Source: Xanthocytophaga flava (GTDB lineage Bacteria; Bacteroidota; Bacteroidia; Cytophagales; 172606-1). From it: a stretch of DNA of 64,000 bases. Below the pieces are notes generated by a model. It saw only the letters and a program-made list of their open reading frames with translations, was not told the DNA's origin and made no database searches. The stretch is from NCBI GenBank assembly GCA_030068525.1, contig JASJOS010000007.1, forward strand, positions 62,001 through 126,000. The letters are read 5' to 3'. A program made the position numbers and the translations under genes. Below are positions 15,879 through 25,748 of this stretch, piece after piece. The first letter of the stretch is position 1; every line of letters starts with the position of its first letter.

Positions 15879-18575
15879 TTATTTGATTTTTGCCGATAAT
15901 ACCTCAATTTGCCTATCAATTGTATGATAGACTAATAACTTATCATATGCATCTACATACACAGCTGCAATAGGGCTACTGCTGTGAATAGGTGTTTTTC
16001 CGATAACACTTCCTGTAATAGTATAAAGTGTGGTACTTTTAGCAACAGGGTTTGTTATAGCTACAATGCGTAAACCTGCTCCAAAGTTATAATACTGAAT
16101 TTCATTGTTATCTGAGAGATTCGCTGCTGTTTCAAAAAGTGACTGTCCTTCTTTATCCAGAATAGCAATAGTGCGATTTTCAAGTCTGGCAATAACCCAG
16201 TCCTTATGCTTGGGTTCTAGGCACATACGAAATACATTGTTGCCTGACGTATGATATAATTGCTTACGTGTTGTGATTTTACCGGTAAAGTCTGTATAAA
16301 TAATCTCTCCTTCTTTGGTAACAATAACAATATGGGTTTGCTCGGGGGATAATCCTGTTTCCACTAAAAAACGACTTTCTGTACGCGCTTTAAGGTCTAC
16401 AGGGAAGCCCGGATAGACTTGTCCACGGCGATTAAGCAACGTGAGCTTTCCATTGGCTTGCAAAATCACAAAATAGTCTTTGTCCTGAATGCGTACATGC
16501 TGAGGTGTACACTCTAATCGATATCCTGTATGAAGTGGGTTCCACCCTTCTAAAATAGCTCCGGCTTTATCATACATGTACAGGTTCCCTAACATGTCAG
16601 ATACCAGAAACCTATACTCTTTATTTCCATCATAGTCTACCATAGATAACGTATGGAGATTGGTGGTGGCAGGTATTTTTATTGGGAATGGAGCTACTGG
16701 CGATCCATTACGATCCAGTATATGCAATTGGTGATTTGTGGTAAACAGATATTGCAGCTTATTATTTTTAAGATAATCTATCTGATAGATTTCCGATTGT
16801 ATCGGACTATCCATCCATTTACGCCACAAGATTTGACCCGATTGATTAACAAGATACATTCGGTTTGCGGCATCTTGTAATATTACTTCTCTACTGTGGT
16901 TTATGTGACTGCGCACCAATATTGGTGACATTCTAAGTAGGGTGTCAGCTTTCGTTTTCCAGGAAACAAAAAATGTATTGGCGACAGATGACGCAATAGG
17001 CTTACTGCGATAATGTGCTGTTATTTCTGTTTCAAAAGTATTACTTTGTTCACTATAAAACCCCATTGTCAGATGTTCGAAATCTTTTAGTGAACTGCTG
17101 TATTGTTGCATAATCTGTTGCCAGTGAGGAGCTGCCTTTTGGTAAAATAATGACCATGCATGGCTTACATCTATCTGAATAGTGAAATGTGCTGAATGTT
17201 CACTTTTAAATAAATTGCGTTTGATTGCTGACTGACTCCACACGTCTCCAGTTTCTCGTATATCTAGTAAGTTTTTAAGGCTTTGTACAGAGTTGCCAAA
17301 TACAACATACTGGTTAATAATGATATAAAAGCATTGAGAGAAGCCATTAACTTCATTGCCAAATACACTTGAAGGAAATTCCGGTTTATATATTTGATGA
17401 ATAGCCGCACCTTTGTATTTTTCCTGATAAGAAGATTTTTCATTCCCCTCATCATATTGTATCGCAACCTCTCTAAGCTGTTTAGCGGCATTGGATACAT
17501 CGTTAGTTCGTACACAAAGGAGACGATCTGGTTGACTCCCTGTTGTCTCCACAATGGCTAACGCCATTTCGTTTGCTACCCATGAAAAATACCTGGGACG
17601 AGAGATAGAATGATACAAGGAATCGTATTGGTAGTGTTTCTTAAAATAAAGCTGAGGCTTGCTAAAAGTCCAGTGATACAGTATCGCTGTTTGATTGGGA
17701 ATCATGGACAAACAGGACACAGGTTGAGCTTCCTGCTCCTGAAACATTGTTAAATAATTGATTTGATTACTTTTTGGATTGAGATGAGTATTTCCTTTTA
17801 AGTGAATACTATTTTTATCCTGAGTCAACTCCAGGTTTGCAAACAGACCCAATGTAGGGAGGAAGCCTGCATCAGATGAATAGTTGGTAAATAGCTGCAC
17901 AAACCTTGGTGTAACAGATAGATTTGCATATACCTGTAATGGACCTTTAGACATTAATGCAACCTTATTCCAGTTATTCCATTGTGTGTCCCTATTAACT
18001 GTTCCTTCATTGAGTTTACGTATCACATCTTCTACCAGAAAAGAAGTGTAACTGCCAATCAATAAATCATCTGTAAAGATGAAAGAGAATGATTGCCGGG
18101 AAGATTGATCGGTAATGTCTGTGATCTGATAGTCACCAAAAGTCCTTGTATCTGTCCGAAAGCCAGTGTTAGAACGAAATTGCTGGATTAGTTTTTGTGT
18201 ACTTTCTTTTTCCCGATCACTTAAGGGAATATAAAAAACGTAATCAAATTCGTTACGGGTTGTTACATGTAACGATATAAGAATCTTCTTCTTTAGAAGA
18301 ATGTTTTTACTTTCTGGATATTTCTGCAGTGTATTCAAACGGGAAAGAAGTGTTTGAAAATAGGGAAGCGATTGTATTTGCTGCCCTATATCATTTTTCT
18401 TCCAGTCTGAAACTACATTCAAAGGATTATCTGCTTCAACAACGAGTAGCGAATGTATAGGCACTGCAACCCACGCAGGAGAAAGTTGACGACTAAGCCA
18501 CCACTGGTAAGCTCCAAATCCAACAATTCCCACAATGACAATGCCTGCTATAGCAAGAAGATATTTTCTGGTCAA
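15879..18575 (-). CDS. Large membrane-anchored protein of unknown function, C-terminal propeller-like
   Basis: An 898-aa protein not assigned to a family. One N-terminal membrane helix (about residues 4-25) then a large extracytoplasmic part. Residues ~30-540 resemble proteins with a DUF3352-like layout (SFIFTDDLLIGSYTSFLVEDVIRKL; a second similar block VFGNSVQSLKNLLDI). Residues ~560-890 form repeats like a beta-propeller or PQQ-type sheet (NQSGQILWRKW, DRNGSPVAPFP, DKAGAILEGWNP, DKEGQSLFE). No catalytic motif. The start codon is TTG at 18575. It follows thyA by 51 bp and may be co-transcribed. Confidence 0.8.
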   Translation of the reverse strand: MTRKYLLAIAGIVIVGIVGFGAYQWWLSRQLSPAWVAVPIHSLLVVEADNPLNVVSDWKKNDIGQQIQSLPYFQTLLSRLNTLQKYPESKNILLKKKILISLHVTTRNEFDYVFYIPLSDREKESTQKLIQQFRSNTGFRTDTRTFGDYQITDITDQSSRQSFSFIFTDDLLIGSYTSFLVEDVIRKLNEGTVNRDTQWNNWNKVALMSKGPLQVYANLSVTPRFVQLFTNYSSDAGFLPTLGLFANLELTQDKNSIHLKGNTHLNPKSNQINYLTMFQEQEAQPVSCLSMIPNQTAILYHWTFSKPQLYFKKHYQYDSLYHSISRPRYFSWVANEMALAIVETTGSQPDRLLCVRTNDVSNAAKQLREVAIQYDEGNEKSSYQEKYKGAAIHQIYKPEFPSSVFGNEVNGFSQCFYIIINQYVVFGNSVQSLKNLLDIRETGDVWSQSAIKRNLFKSEHSAHFTIQIDVSHAWSLFYQKAAPHWQQIMQQYSSSLKDFEHLTMGFYSEQSNTFETEITAHYRSKPIASSVANTFFVSWKTKADTLLRMSPILVRSHINHSREVILQDAANRMYLVNQSGQILWRKWMDSPIQSEIYQIDYLKNNKLQYLFTTNHQLHILDRNGSPVAPFPIKIPATTNLHTLSMVDYDGNKEYRFLVSDMLGNLYMYDKAGAILEGWNPLHTGYRLECTPQHVRIQDKDYFVILQANGKLTLLNRRGQVYPGFPVDLKARTESRFLVETGLSPEQTHIVIVTKEGEIIYTDFTGKITTRKQLYHTSGNNVFRMCLEPKHKDWVIARLENRTIAILDKEGQSLFETAANLSDNNEIQYYNFGAGLRIVAITNPVAKSTTLYTITGSVIGKTPIHSSSPIAAVYVDAYDKLLVYHTIDRQIEVLSAKIK

Positions 18576-18626
18576 GAATGGTTTGTTTTATAAATGCAGA
18601 CTGTGAGTATGCTAAAAAGAATCTTG

Positions 18627-19421
18627 TTATACTGCTACTGGAGCCTTTATACCAGGATGTGGATTATAGTTTTCAACAATAATATCTTCATAGTTAAAGG
18701 CAAAGATATCTTTCACATCCGGATTGATCTTTAGTGTAGGTAAAGGTCGGATATCCCGGGACAACTGTAGCTCTACCTGTTCTAAATGATTCAGATACAA
18801 ATGAGTATCTCCACCTGTCCAGATAAAGTCACCTACCTGTAGATTACAAGCCTGTGCAATCATATGGGTAAGCAAAGCATAAGAAGCGATATTAAAAGGA
18901 ACTCCCAGAAACACATCAGCACTGCGTTGGTATAGCTGACAAGACAACTTTCCATTGGCTACATAAAACTGGAAAAGGGCATGACATGGCATCAATGCCA
19001 TCTGGCTAATCTCGCCAACATTCCATGCGCTTACAATCAGACGTCGTGAATCAGGATTCTTCTTAATCTGTGCTATAACATCTGAGATTTGGTCAATTAC
19101 TTTGCCATCTGCAGATTCCCAGCTACGCCATTGTTTTCCATATACAGGTCCTAACTCTCCATTGGCATCTGCCCATTCATCCCAGATACTCACTCCATTA
19201 TCTTTTAGATATTTGATATTGGTATCACCTTTCAGAAACCACAGCAGTTCATAGACCACAGACTTCATATGAACTTTTTTGGTTGTCACCAAAGGAAATC
19301 CCTCATTCAGATCAAACCGCATCTGATAACCAAAAACACTAAGTGTACCTGTGCCGGTACGATCTTCCTTACGGGCGCCATGCTCCAAAATATGACGCAT
19401 CAAATCATGATACTGTTGCAT
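18627..19421 (-). CDS. thyA: Thymidylate synthase
   Basis: A 264-aa enzyme that methylates dUMP to dTMP with methylene-tetrahydrofolate. The length and the catalytic Cys146 in MPCHALFQF match E. coli ThyA. Other blocks: [56 protein letters not shown] and [12 protein letters not shown]. No folA (dihydrofolate reductase) is adjacent, though ThyA needs one. Start ATG at 19421. Confidence 0.97.
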   Translation of the reverse strand: MQQYHDLMRHILEHGARKEDRTGTGTLSVFGYQMRFDLNEGFPLVTTKKVHMKSVVYELLWFLKGDTNIKYLKDNGVSIWDEWADANGELGPVYGKQWRSWESADGKVIDQISDVIAQIKKNPDSRRLIVSAWNVGEISQMALMPCHALFQFYVANGKLSCQLYQRSADVFLGVPFNIASYALLTHMIAQACNLQVGDFIWTGGDTHLYLNHLEQVELQLSRDIRPLPTLKINPDVKDIFAFNYEDIIVENYNPHPGIKAPVAV

Positions 19422-19522
19422 AAAAAACGAGAATAAAATTCTGACAACGAAGGTAGCCGAAAGCTGGATTTTTTACAAGGACAATTATGTCTTGGTTATC
19501 AACAGATAGGTTGACTTATCTA

Positions 19523-20509
19523 TCATTTTCCTCTTTTTAAGAACTTTAACCAGTAGATTAATCCTAGCCACAATATGTATGGACTTTTACTAAGTTGCCA
19601 TACTTCTTTCCATTGTGCCATTGCCCCTTCTTTATCTCCTGATAGATAAAACTGCTTTAAAGTCTGTATGCCATAGTCTGTATGTTTCTGAAAAGATCTC
19701 TGTAAAAGGTCTTTCTTATGAGAGTCTTTGACATAACTATTAATAATATAAGAAGCCCTTTTCAGGTCGCGCAGGTTTTCTGCTGTTCGTATGTATCGAC
19801 CAGTATTGGAAGTGGAGTGCGAACGATATTCAGCTAATGGCTCTGGTTCGTAGGCTATGGGATAATAAGCCGCTATACGAGCCCACATTTCCCAATCTTC
19901 AGCCCATGACAAGCGGTGATCAAAACTACCTAATTGTTCATATACTTCACGTTTTACAACTATAGAAGGAGTAAGGATTCGCTGCTTGATGGCAATTTTC
20001 TCAAACCAGCCATCAAGAATACCAGGCTTGGGGCTTTCCAATGGTGAAAGTAGTTGCCAATGGCTATTCTCATCCATGAATATATGGCGACAAAAAGCAG
20101 CGCCTATCTCTTCATAATCCAGAAATAATTTTCCTATTTTTTCATAGAATCCATTTCGGACCCGATCATCTCCATGCAAAAGGTGAACTAGCTGACCTCT
20201 GGAACGGCTTAAGCATGTATCAAAATTCTTTGTATGTCCAACATTTTGAGGCTGTCGGAAAAAACTTACTCTTCCTTTTCCTAATTCATTTACTACTTTT
20301 TCCGGATCATCTTTGGTAGAGCAATCATCTACCACTTCGATTTGCATTTTGTGTGGTCCTGGATCTTGGCTTAATACTGCTTGTAGTGTTTCTCTTAAAT
20401 AATCAGCACAATTATAAGTAGGTATCATTACTGACCACAGCGGTCTTTCTGAATCTGTTAAGAGTGGAGGAATAATTGTCCGATAGTTTTTATCTGCCTG
20501 TAGATTCAC
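19523..20509 (-). CDS. Glycosyltransferase family 2
   Basis: A 328-aa GT-A fold glycosyltransferase. WSVMIPTYNCADYLRETLQA opens the nucleotide-sugar fold, VVDDCSTKDDPEKV is the first Asp block and HLLHGDDRV holds the metal-binding DxD-like motif. The C-terminus has a hydrophobic stretch (SPYILWLGLIYWLKFLKRGK), suggesting membrane association. The start is GTG at 20509, overlapping the end of the upstream GT2 gene by 20 bp, so translation is probably coupled. Last gene of the polysaccharide cluster in the direction of transcription. Donor and acceptor unknown. Confidence 0.88.
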   Translation of the reverse strand: MNLQADKNYRTIIPPLLTDSERPLWSVMIPTYNCADYLRETLQAVLSQDPGPHKMQIEVVDDCSTKDDPEKVVNELGKGRVSFFRQPQNVGHTKNFDTCLSRSRGQLVHLLHGDDRVRNGFYEKIGKLFLDYEEIGAAFCRHIFMDENSHWQLLSPLESPKPGILDGWFEKIAIKQRILTPSIVVKREVYEQLGSFDHRLSWAEDWEMWARIAAYYPIAYEPEPLAEYRSHSTSNTGRYIRTAENLRDLKRASYIINSYVKDSHKKDLLQRSFQKHTDYGIQTLKQFYLSGDKEGAMAQWKEVWQLSKSPYILWLGLIYWLKFLKRGK

Positions 20510-21524
20510 TGATTTGCTTTTTAAAAGAATTTAAATAGTTTAGATAAGCATAGAATGTTTTCTTATGCAGCATAAGAAACTTCAACTGAACAACATAAAA
20601 CTTCAAATACAGAAAATGACGATTCCCTTCCGGAACACCTTTTAGATATAGGTATACCAGGTTCCGTTTTTGGTTGAATAACTTATCACAAACCTTTTTT
20701 CTGAATTCTTTGTAGATAGTATGTTTATAGTTATCTTCTGAATAGGAATTACTGTAAAAATACTGAAAGCAATTCAGATAAATTTCAGCCAGGGCAAATC
20801 CTGGAAAAAGCTTCTCCAGATAATTCCAGGAGAGGCGAGCTTTAGGTAAAAAATGTTTTAATACCAGATCTTTATGGTAATAGATTCTATAACCAAGCAT
20901 TTTTAATGCAAAGCATAATTCCACATCTCCTCCTGAACTTAGCTGGCTCCCTTTTCGGTCAGAAAGTTGACTTTTATAACCACTAGCCTTCAATTTTTTC
21001 CAGGCAGCCTTATTAATAACCATACCGGCTCCATAAATAGTAGCACGATCTTCTGTAACATCGCCTGTTTGTGAATAAGGCTCACCAATTACGTAATGTG
21101 CTTTGCTTTTCTCAAACCAGGCAGGAGGTTCAATCTCACAAGCAGCCTCTACTCTTCCTCCCAGAATGCCAATACCCTTATTAGCGTTAATAGTGTTATA
21201 AGCGATCTGTATGTAATCTTCTTTTAACCAGTTATCATCATCTACAAAAATAGCAATATTATAGTGTGAATCCTGTAAACCCGTCTCTCTGGCAAAGCTC
21301 AAGCCAGGTCTTGGTTCATTAATAATTCGTAAAGGTATTTTCGAATTAAATGATTCCCATAACTGAATAGCTGTTTGAGCTGTATTATCTGTTGATGCAT
21401 TATCAATTAATAGTACTTCCCAACTCAGTTGATTACAGGTACGCTGAGATGCTAAATGTTGTAATGTAGGACTTATTCGGGTTACACTGTTATAACAGCA
21501 TATGATTATACTGATTCCATCCAT
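20490..21524 (-). CDS. Glycosyltransferase family 2
   Basis: A 344-aa GT2 enzyme counted from ATG 21524 (MDGISIIICCYNS); a TTG 12 bp earlier is less likely. Nucleotide-binding DNASTDNTAQ, metal motif FVDDDNW, and SGGDVELCFALKMLGY (ED-like acceptor-site block) are visible. The C-terminal third is basic and aromatic (RHFLYLKFYVVQLKFLM). Overlaps the following GT2 gene by 20 bp and is separated from the upstream GT4 gene by about 200 bp that includes a hairpin. Confidence 0.88.
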   Translation of the reverse strand: MDGISIIICCYNSVTRISPTLQHLASQRTCNQLSWEVLLIDNASTDNTAQTAIQLWESFNSKIPLRIINEPRPGLSFARETGLQDSHYNIAIFVDDDNWLKEDYIQIAYNTINANKGIGILGGRVEAACEIEPPAWFEKSKAHYVIGEPYSQTGDVTEDRATIYGAGMVINKAAWKKLKASGYKSQLSDRKGSQLSSGGDVELCFALKMLGYRIYYHKDLVLKHFLPKARLSWNYLEKLFPGFALAEIYLNCFQYFYSNSYSEDNYKHTIYKEFRKKVCDKLFNQKRNLVYLYLKGVPEGNRHFLYLKFYVVQLKFLMLHKKTFYAYLNYLNSFKKQISESTGR

Positions 21525-21705
21525 TTTAATACACAAAATATGTTCTCATTGTTTATCGATTGAAGGTCCAATGTTAGCAAGTAACAAACAATGTTATGGC
21601 ATTTTGAATGCTATTCTGTACTCTTTCAATTCTCAACTATATATAAGTAATAAAATACCTAATCAGTTTGTTATTCCATAAAGATTGTTACTCTCCAAAT
21701 ACAAA

Positions 21706-21747
21706 TCTGACAGCTACGCTACTTATTATCTTATCGTAGCTGTCAGA
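21706..21747 (-). terminator. Hairpin overlapping the 3' end of a GT4 gene
   Basis: Arms TCTGACAGCTACG / CGTAGCTGTCAGA (13 bp, perfect) lie across the stop codon of the glycosyltransferase ending at 21726, so the last codons form one side of the stem. Possible attenuator before the last two GT2 genes. Confidence 0.6.
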
Positions 21748-22883
21748 TAATTTAACAATTTCTCTTCCGGGAATGGATCTATTTTCTTTTTCGCTTCTGT
21801 ATGTGCGGCAATCCCCATTTCCATCCATTTATCCTTTTGTTGCCATGCTTCTTCAAGAGTTCGCCCAAAAGAGTTAACACTTGCTACATCTGCAAGGAAA
21901 CCTGTGTAATTATTTATGATAACTTCACTGTTTCCTCCAACATCAGTAGCTAGAACTGTTCTTCCACATAACATTGCTTCGACCAAAACAATTGGAGTGC
22001 CTTCTCCATGAGATGGCATTAGTAAAATCTGGTTTTCTTCCCATATTTTTCTAACATCGCTTTCAAATCCTCTAAACTTTACTTTATCTTCTATATTATA
22101 TAATCGGCATAGATCCTTTAAATAACCTTCATCTGGACCTGTTCCATATATATTTAAAATCCAGTTACGTTGTTTCCATGTATCACTGGCTAAGATCTGA
22201 AGTAGAATATCTTGTCCTTTAAAATTACAATCTAGCCTGGCTGCACAGGCAAATGTCACAGTTGAAATACGTGGATACTCTACAATAGAATAGGCAGAAG
22301 TACTACTAGGCACAGAGATAACCTGTGAGTTTCGGAGCTGTAAGGCTAGTTGTCTTTCTGCTGATTGCAAGTTGCGTTCTGCTACAAAAAATACATTTGT
22401 TGCTTTTGTGAATAAATTCTGAGCCTTGCTAAGAGAATTATAAGGAAGCATGCCATGTTCAAATCCAAATAAACTAATTAACTGATAAGGATAAGAATGT
22501 GTGAGTAAAAGATCAAGTAAAGCCTTTTGCTCATAAAAAACTTCAAATGTATATCCTTGGCTTACACATATAATGTCTGGGTTAAAATCTTTGACATGCT
22601 GGTATGGGTGTTCTGGCTTTTTTGGCAGTATTTTTTGCTTTAGTATTTTTAGCCAACGTTGATAGAATCGAAGTCTTTTTGCTTTTGTTTCCCGGGGGCG
22701 TACATGAACTGAGGCTCCTCTCATCTGCAGGTTTTGTACAGTTGGATGTAATGTACCCCAGTCAAATATGGATATAAGGACACTATGGTTATTTTTTAAT
22801 GCCAATTCAGCTGTTTTAGACCAGAGTACTTCACTACCTCCCCAGGCAAACCCCTTCATAGTAGAAATAAAAGCAATTCTCAT
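21726..22883 (-). CDS. Glycosyltransferase family 4
   Basis: A 385-aa GT-B fold enzyme. The N-terminal domain has STMKGFAWGGSEVLW (acceptor-side glycine loop). The C-terminal domain has FACAARLDCNFKGQDILLQ and the retaining GT4 signature LLMPSHGEGTPIVLVEAMLCGR (E-x7-E), followed by VLATDVGGNSEVI. Part of the surface polysaccharide cluster. The sugar specificity cannot be read from the sequence. Confidence 0.9.
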   Translation of the reverse strand: MRIAFISTMKGFAWGGSEVLWSKTAELALKNNHSVLISIFDWGTLHPTVQNLQMRGASVHVRPRETKAKRLRFYQRWLKILKQKILPKKPEHPYQHVKDFNPDIICVSQGYTFEVFYEQKALLDLLLTHSYPYQLISLFGFEHGMLPYNSLSKAQNLFTKATNVFFVAERNLQSAERQLALQLRNSQVISVPSSTSAYSIVEYPRISTVTFACAARLDCNFKGQDILLQILASDTWKQRNWILNIYGTGPDEGYLKDLCRLYNIEDKVKFRGFESDVRKIWEENQILLMPSHGEGTPIVLVEAMLCGRTVLATDVGGNSEVIINNYTGFLADVASVNSFGRTLEEAWQQKDKWMEMGIAAHTEAKKKIDPFPEEKLLNYLTATIR

Positions 22884-22955
22884 TTTTAATTTTCCTAAGA
22901 TAATTAGACTAAGTTCTTTAGTATTTGTTCAAGACCCGTTTCAGTAAGAGAAACC

Positions 22956-24092
22956 TTAATTTAGAAAGGCATCATCTACTAAACGCTCTACTATTTCATG
23001 AATAACAATATCTGGCTTTTCTTGCTCAATTACTTCTTTGCGTATTTTCTTTTCCCATATGAATAAGCTTTCACTAAAATTCTCACTAAAATAAGGAATA
23101 AGTGATCCCGAGAAGCTATCTCGATATATAACTGCTTTAGGTAGATTGAGATTTTCAGTACAACGACTCAAAAGATACTGTGTTTTATCCCAAGTATAAT
23201 CAGAAGGAATAGGTAAATTACGCTTTGCATCTACCGCTTTTAGAGGAAAACCAGGATAGAGTTCCTGTACTGTTTCATTAAAATCAGTTTCAAGGTTAAG
23301 CATCATACTCAGATCACCACTAAAACCATGTTCTCTCCATTTATATTGTGATAATGAAAGGGGGATGATAGCAGGAAAATCTTTTCTAATTTGATTTATA
23401 ATGTATGTATATCCAATAAATGCTCCATACTGATTCCAGTGAGTATCCGTCTTATAATACAAAAGCTTGTTTTGTTGCTTCTTCACTGTTAATAGAGTAT
23501 CTTTTAAGTCAATGAAGTTAATGTCAGGGTATTGTGCCAGGTACTTACCAATACTATTTATATAAGATCCCTTATGTGCTTTTACAACGTTATCAGGTAG
23601 GAACTCCGGATAGATACTATGGCTGTTTGGTGCAATAACTACATAGTATTTAATACCTTTACTAGCTAGCCATTGTTGATTTTCTCTTATTCTACTATAT
23701 ATCTTTTGGAGTTCTTCTTTTGTGTAAGGTTTTAGATGGCGGTATTCTTTTAAAACATTTTCATTTCTATCTCCTAAGAAAAGCCAGCCGGATTTACCAA
23801 TAATGGCTTTATTAGGGAATGGGGATGAGCGTAGCCAATTCCATTTCCATTGAGAATACCCTTTAATCAGGATACTTCTTCCTTGAAAATTTTCATTGAA
23901 GTATGTTTCAAAAGGTCTGAAAAATTCAAAGGGTTTTCTCCACTTTAATTTGGGTGCTGTTGCCAGTTGTCGGTTTTCTGTATTTTCATTTCTGCCCAAT
24001 ATTCCTATATAAGAATCTAGAAGAGGAAGTGAAATCAGAAGAAGAAACAGGGCTACCCAAATAATATGCATTATACGTGAACGAATGAGCAT
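22956..24092 (-). CDS. AlgJ/AlgX-like polysaccharide O-acetyltransferase
   Basis: A 378-aa membrane-anchored SGNH-type protein: one N-terminal helix (residues 8-30), then an extracytoplasmic AlgX/AlgJ-like domain. GKSGWLFLGDRNENV is the typical opening block; DTHWN gives catalytic Asp216 and His218, and YRDSFSG gives nucleophile Ser326, so the triad is intact. These proteins acetylate exported polysaccharides using acetyl groups passed across the membrane by an MBOAT partner (AlgI type). The adjacent gene, 19 bp upstream, is such an MBOAT but lacks its centre, so the donor for this enzyme is in doubt. Confidence 0.88.
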   Translation of the reverse strand: MLIRSRIMHIIWVALFLLLISLPLLDSYIGILGRNENTENRQLATAPKLKWRKPFEFFRPFETYFNENFQGRSILIKGYSQWKWNWLRSSPFPNKAIIGKSGWLFLGDRNENVLKEYRHLKPYTKEELQKIYSRIRENQQWLASKGIKYYVVIAPNSHSIYPEFLPDNVVKAHKGSYINSIGKYLAQYPDINFIDLKDTLLTVKKQQNKLLYYKTDTHWNQYGAFIGYTYIINQIRKDFPAIIPLSLSQYKWREHGFSGDLSMMLNLETDFNETVQELYPGFPLKAVDAKRNLPIPSDYTWDKTQYLLSRCTENLNLPKAVIYRDSFSGSLIPYFSENFSESLFIWEKKIRKEVIEQEKPDIVIHEIVERLVDDAFLN

Positions 24093-24111
24093 ATGTTCTG
24101 CTTGTAAACTG

Positions 24112-24567
24112 TTAGAATCGAAAGTAAATAAACGGATTATAGGTATTAGCCGCGAGATACATAATGGCTAAAGTAAAACTTGCGAATAAACTAACTGTAT
24201 ACACAACATTGTATACCTGCTGCCAGGTTAATGATAAAGAATAGTTAGCAATTTTGTCTTCCAGGTAACGTCTGATAGGAGTCGTGAATATAAGACCTGT
24301 AACTAACATTAAGACTGTTTCACCGGTAAACAAGAATATAAAATTGCTCATTGAATTCCCCCAATTACGTTCGATAAGACGTCCAAAGAGATAGTTCATT
24401 CCTGCAGAGAAAATCATTACCATGGAATATTCACTTTCTCCCCAAACATAAAACAGTAAGCTGGCAAGGAGAAGTGGAATATTTCTATATTGGGCTGGGG
24501 TAAGATAGGTTAACAGTAATGTAATCGGCAGGAATAGAAACAAGAACAACGGTGATGAAAAAACCAT
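24112..24567 (-). CDS. Internally deleted MBOAT (AlgI-type) acyltransferase
   Basis: A 151-aa reading frame that joins the two ends of an AlgI-type MBOAT. Residues 1-66 (MVFSSPLFLFLFLPITLLLT to NYLFGRLIE) match the start of the family; residues from about 80 (GETVLMLVTGLIFTTPIRRY) to the end (AANTYNPFIYFRF) match its extreme C-terminus. Full-length relatives have about 470-490 residues, so some 320 central residues, including the catalytic His region, are missing without a frame break. The junction lies around 24335-24375. Either a decaying gene with an in-frame deletion or a reduced scaffold protein. The AlgJ-like partner follows 19 bp downstream. Confidence 0.8.
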   Translation of the reverse strand: MVFSSPLFLFLFLPITLLLTYLTPAQYRNIPLLLASLLFYVWGESEYSMVMIFSAGMNYLFGRLIERNWGNSMSNFIFLFTGETVLMLVTGLIFTTPIRRYLEDKIANYSLSLTWQQVYNVVYTVSLFASFTLAIMYLAANTYNPFIYFRF

Positions 24568-24587
24568 GAAATAAAGCTTTATATATC

Positions 24588-25748
24588 CTATAAAAAATTC
24601 TTAATAACACTTACCACATCTGGTGCAGCAACTTCAACGTCATGCATTTGACTAACACGATCTTTTGCTACTCGGCCTAACTGAACCCGAAACTCGGTAT
24701 TTTGTTGTAGTTTGTGAATTGCAGTTGCCATGCCAGTTATGTCTAAATAAGGTACTTGTATACCTGCATCCTCTTTCACAAATTCTGGAGTTCCACCGGC
24801 ACCTTCAAAACAGATAATGGCCTTTTCCAGTAAGGCTGCTTCAAGAACTACTAACGGATAGGGATCTTCACGTGATGATAAAACAAAAACATCAAACACC
24901 TGCAAATATTTTGAATACTCTGGCGTACTGGGTAAGAGTTGGATATGATTTACAAGTCCTGCCTTTTCAATGTCATAGGCCAGCATTTGCTGTTCATTTG
25001 GTTGGGCTCCTACACCGATCCAGATAAAGTGGTATTTTGTAGTAGGATAATTAGTAAGTAATACTTTGGCTAACAGAATAAATAAGTCTATTCCTTTTCT
25101 CCATGCTCCTGCCCCAATACCACCTACCACCAGTGTATCTGAGTCTAATCCTAGAGATTTTTTAAACGCATCTTTATTAAAATCAGGAGAACTCTTAGTA
25201 AAAAAATCAGGAGGTAAAAATGAATATATAACTTTTGTTTTCTCTGAGGATATCTGGTAACTATTGATCAAATTATTTTGCACAGCTTTTGATCCTGCTA
25301 AGAAGAAGTCGGTTTTTTTAACAGAATAATCTAAATAGGGTCCCGCATATTCAACAGATAAGGTATACTTTAACTCATGAATATAAGAAATAACAGGAAC
25401 CTGCAAATACTCTATATCCTGAAGTACCTTACCATTTGTAAGCGTATTAGAGAATATTAATCCAATGTCATATTGAGAAAGGAAATGCCTAACCGGATCT
25501 TTTTTTTCATTGCCGGTAAAAAAGCGGGATTTGAATTTATTAAAAAAAGTAGCTTTAAACTTAAGTCTAGGTTGATATACCATTACTGGCGCTAACTTCT
25601 CAAATTCCTCTCTGAGTACCCCATCTTGGCGAAGTAAGACTACAAAAGGGTAGGTAGTATTTTTCTTAAACCATTTTAAAAAATGCAACAAGAGCACAGG
25701 TGCTCCTGTTCTGGAAGCATCGTGGCTTACAAACAAAATATGTTTCAT
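24588..25748 (-). CDS. Glycosyltransferase family 4
   Basis: A 386-aa GT-B enzyme. FVSHDASRTGAPVLLLHFLK is the N-terminal acceptor block; VVGGIGAGAWRKGIDLFILLA begins the nucleotide-binding domain; DVFVLSSREDPYPLVVLEAA is the GT4 E-x7-E signature and CFEGAGGTPEFV follows. Its start overlaps the stop of the upstream epimerase gene by 4 bp (ATGA), indicating translational coupling. Confidence 0.9.
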   Translation of the reverse strand: MKHILFVSHDASRTGAPVLLLHFLKWFKKNTTYPFVVLLRQDGVLREEFEKLAPVMVYQPRLKFKATFFNKFKSRFFTGNEKKDPVRHFLSQYDIGLIFSNTLTNGKVLQDIEYLQVPVISYIHELKYTLSVEYAGPYLDYSVKKTDFFLAGSKAVQNNLINSYQISSEKTKVIYSFLPPDFFTKSSPDFNKDAFKKSLGLDSDTLVVGGIGAGAWRKGIDLFILLAKVLLTNYPTTKYHFIWIGVGAQPNEQQMLAYDIEKAGLVNHIQLLPSTPEYSKYLQVFDVFVLSSREDPYPLVVLEAALLEKAIICFEGAGGTPEFVKEDAGIQVPYLDITGMATAIHKLQQNTEFRVQLGRVAKDRVSQMHDVEVAAPDVVSVIKNFL

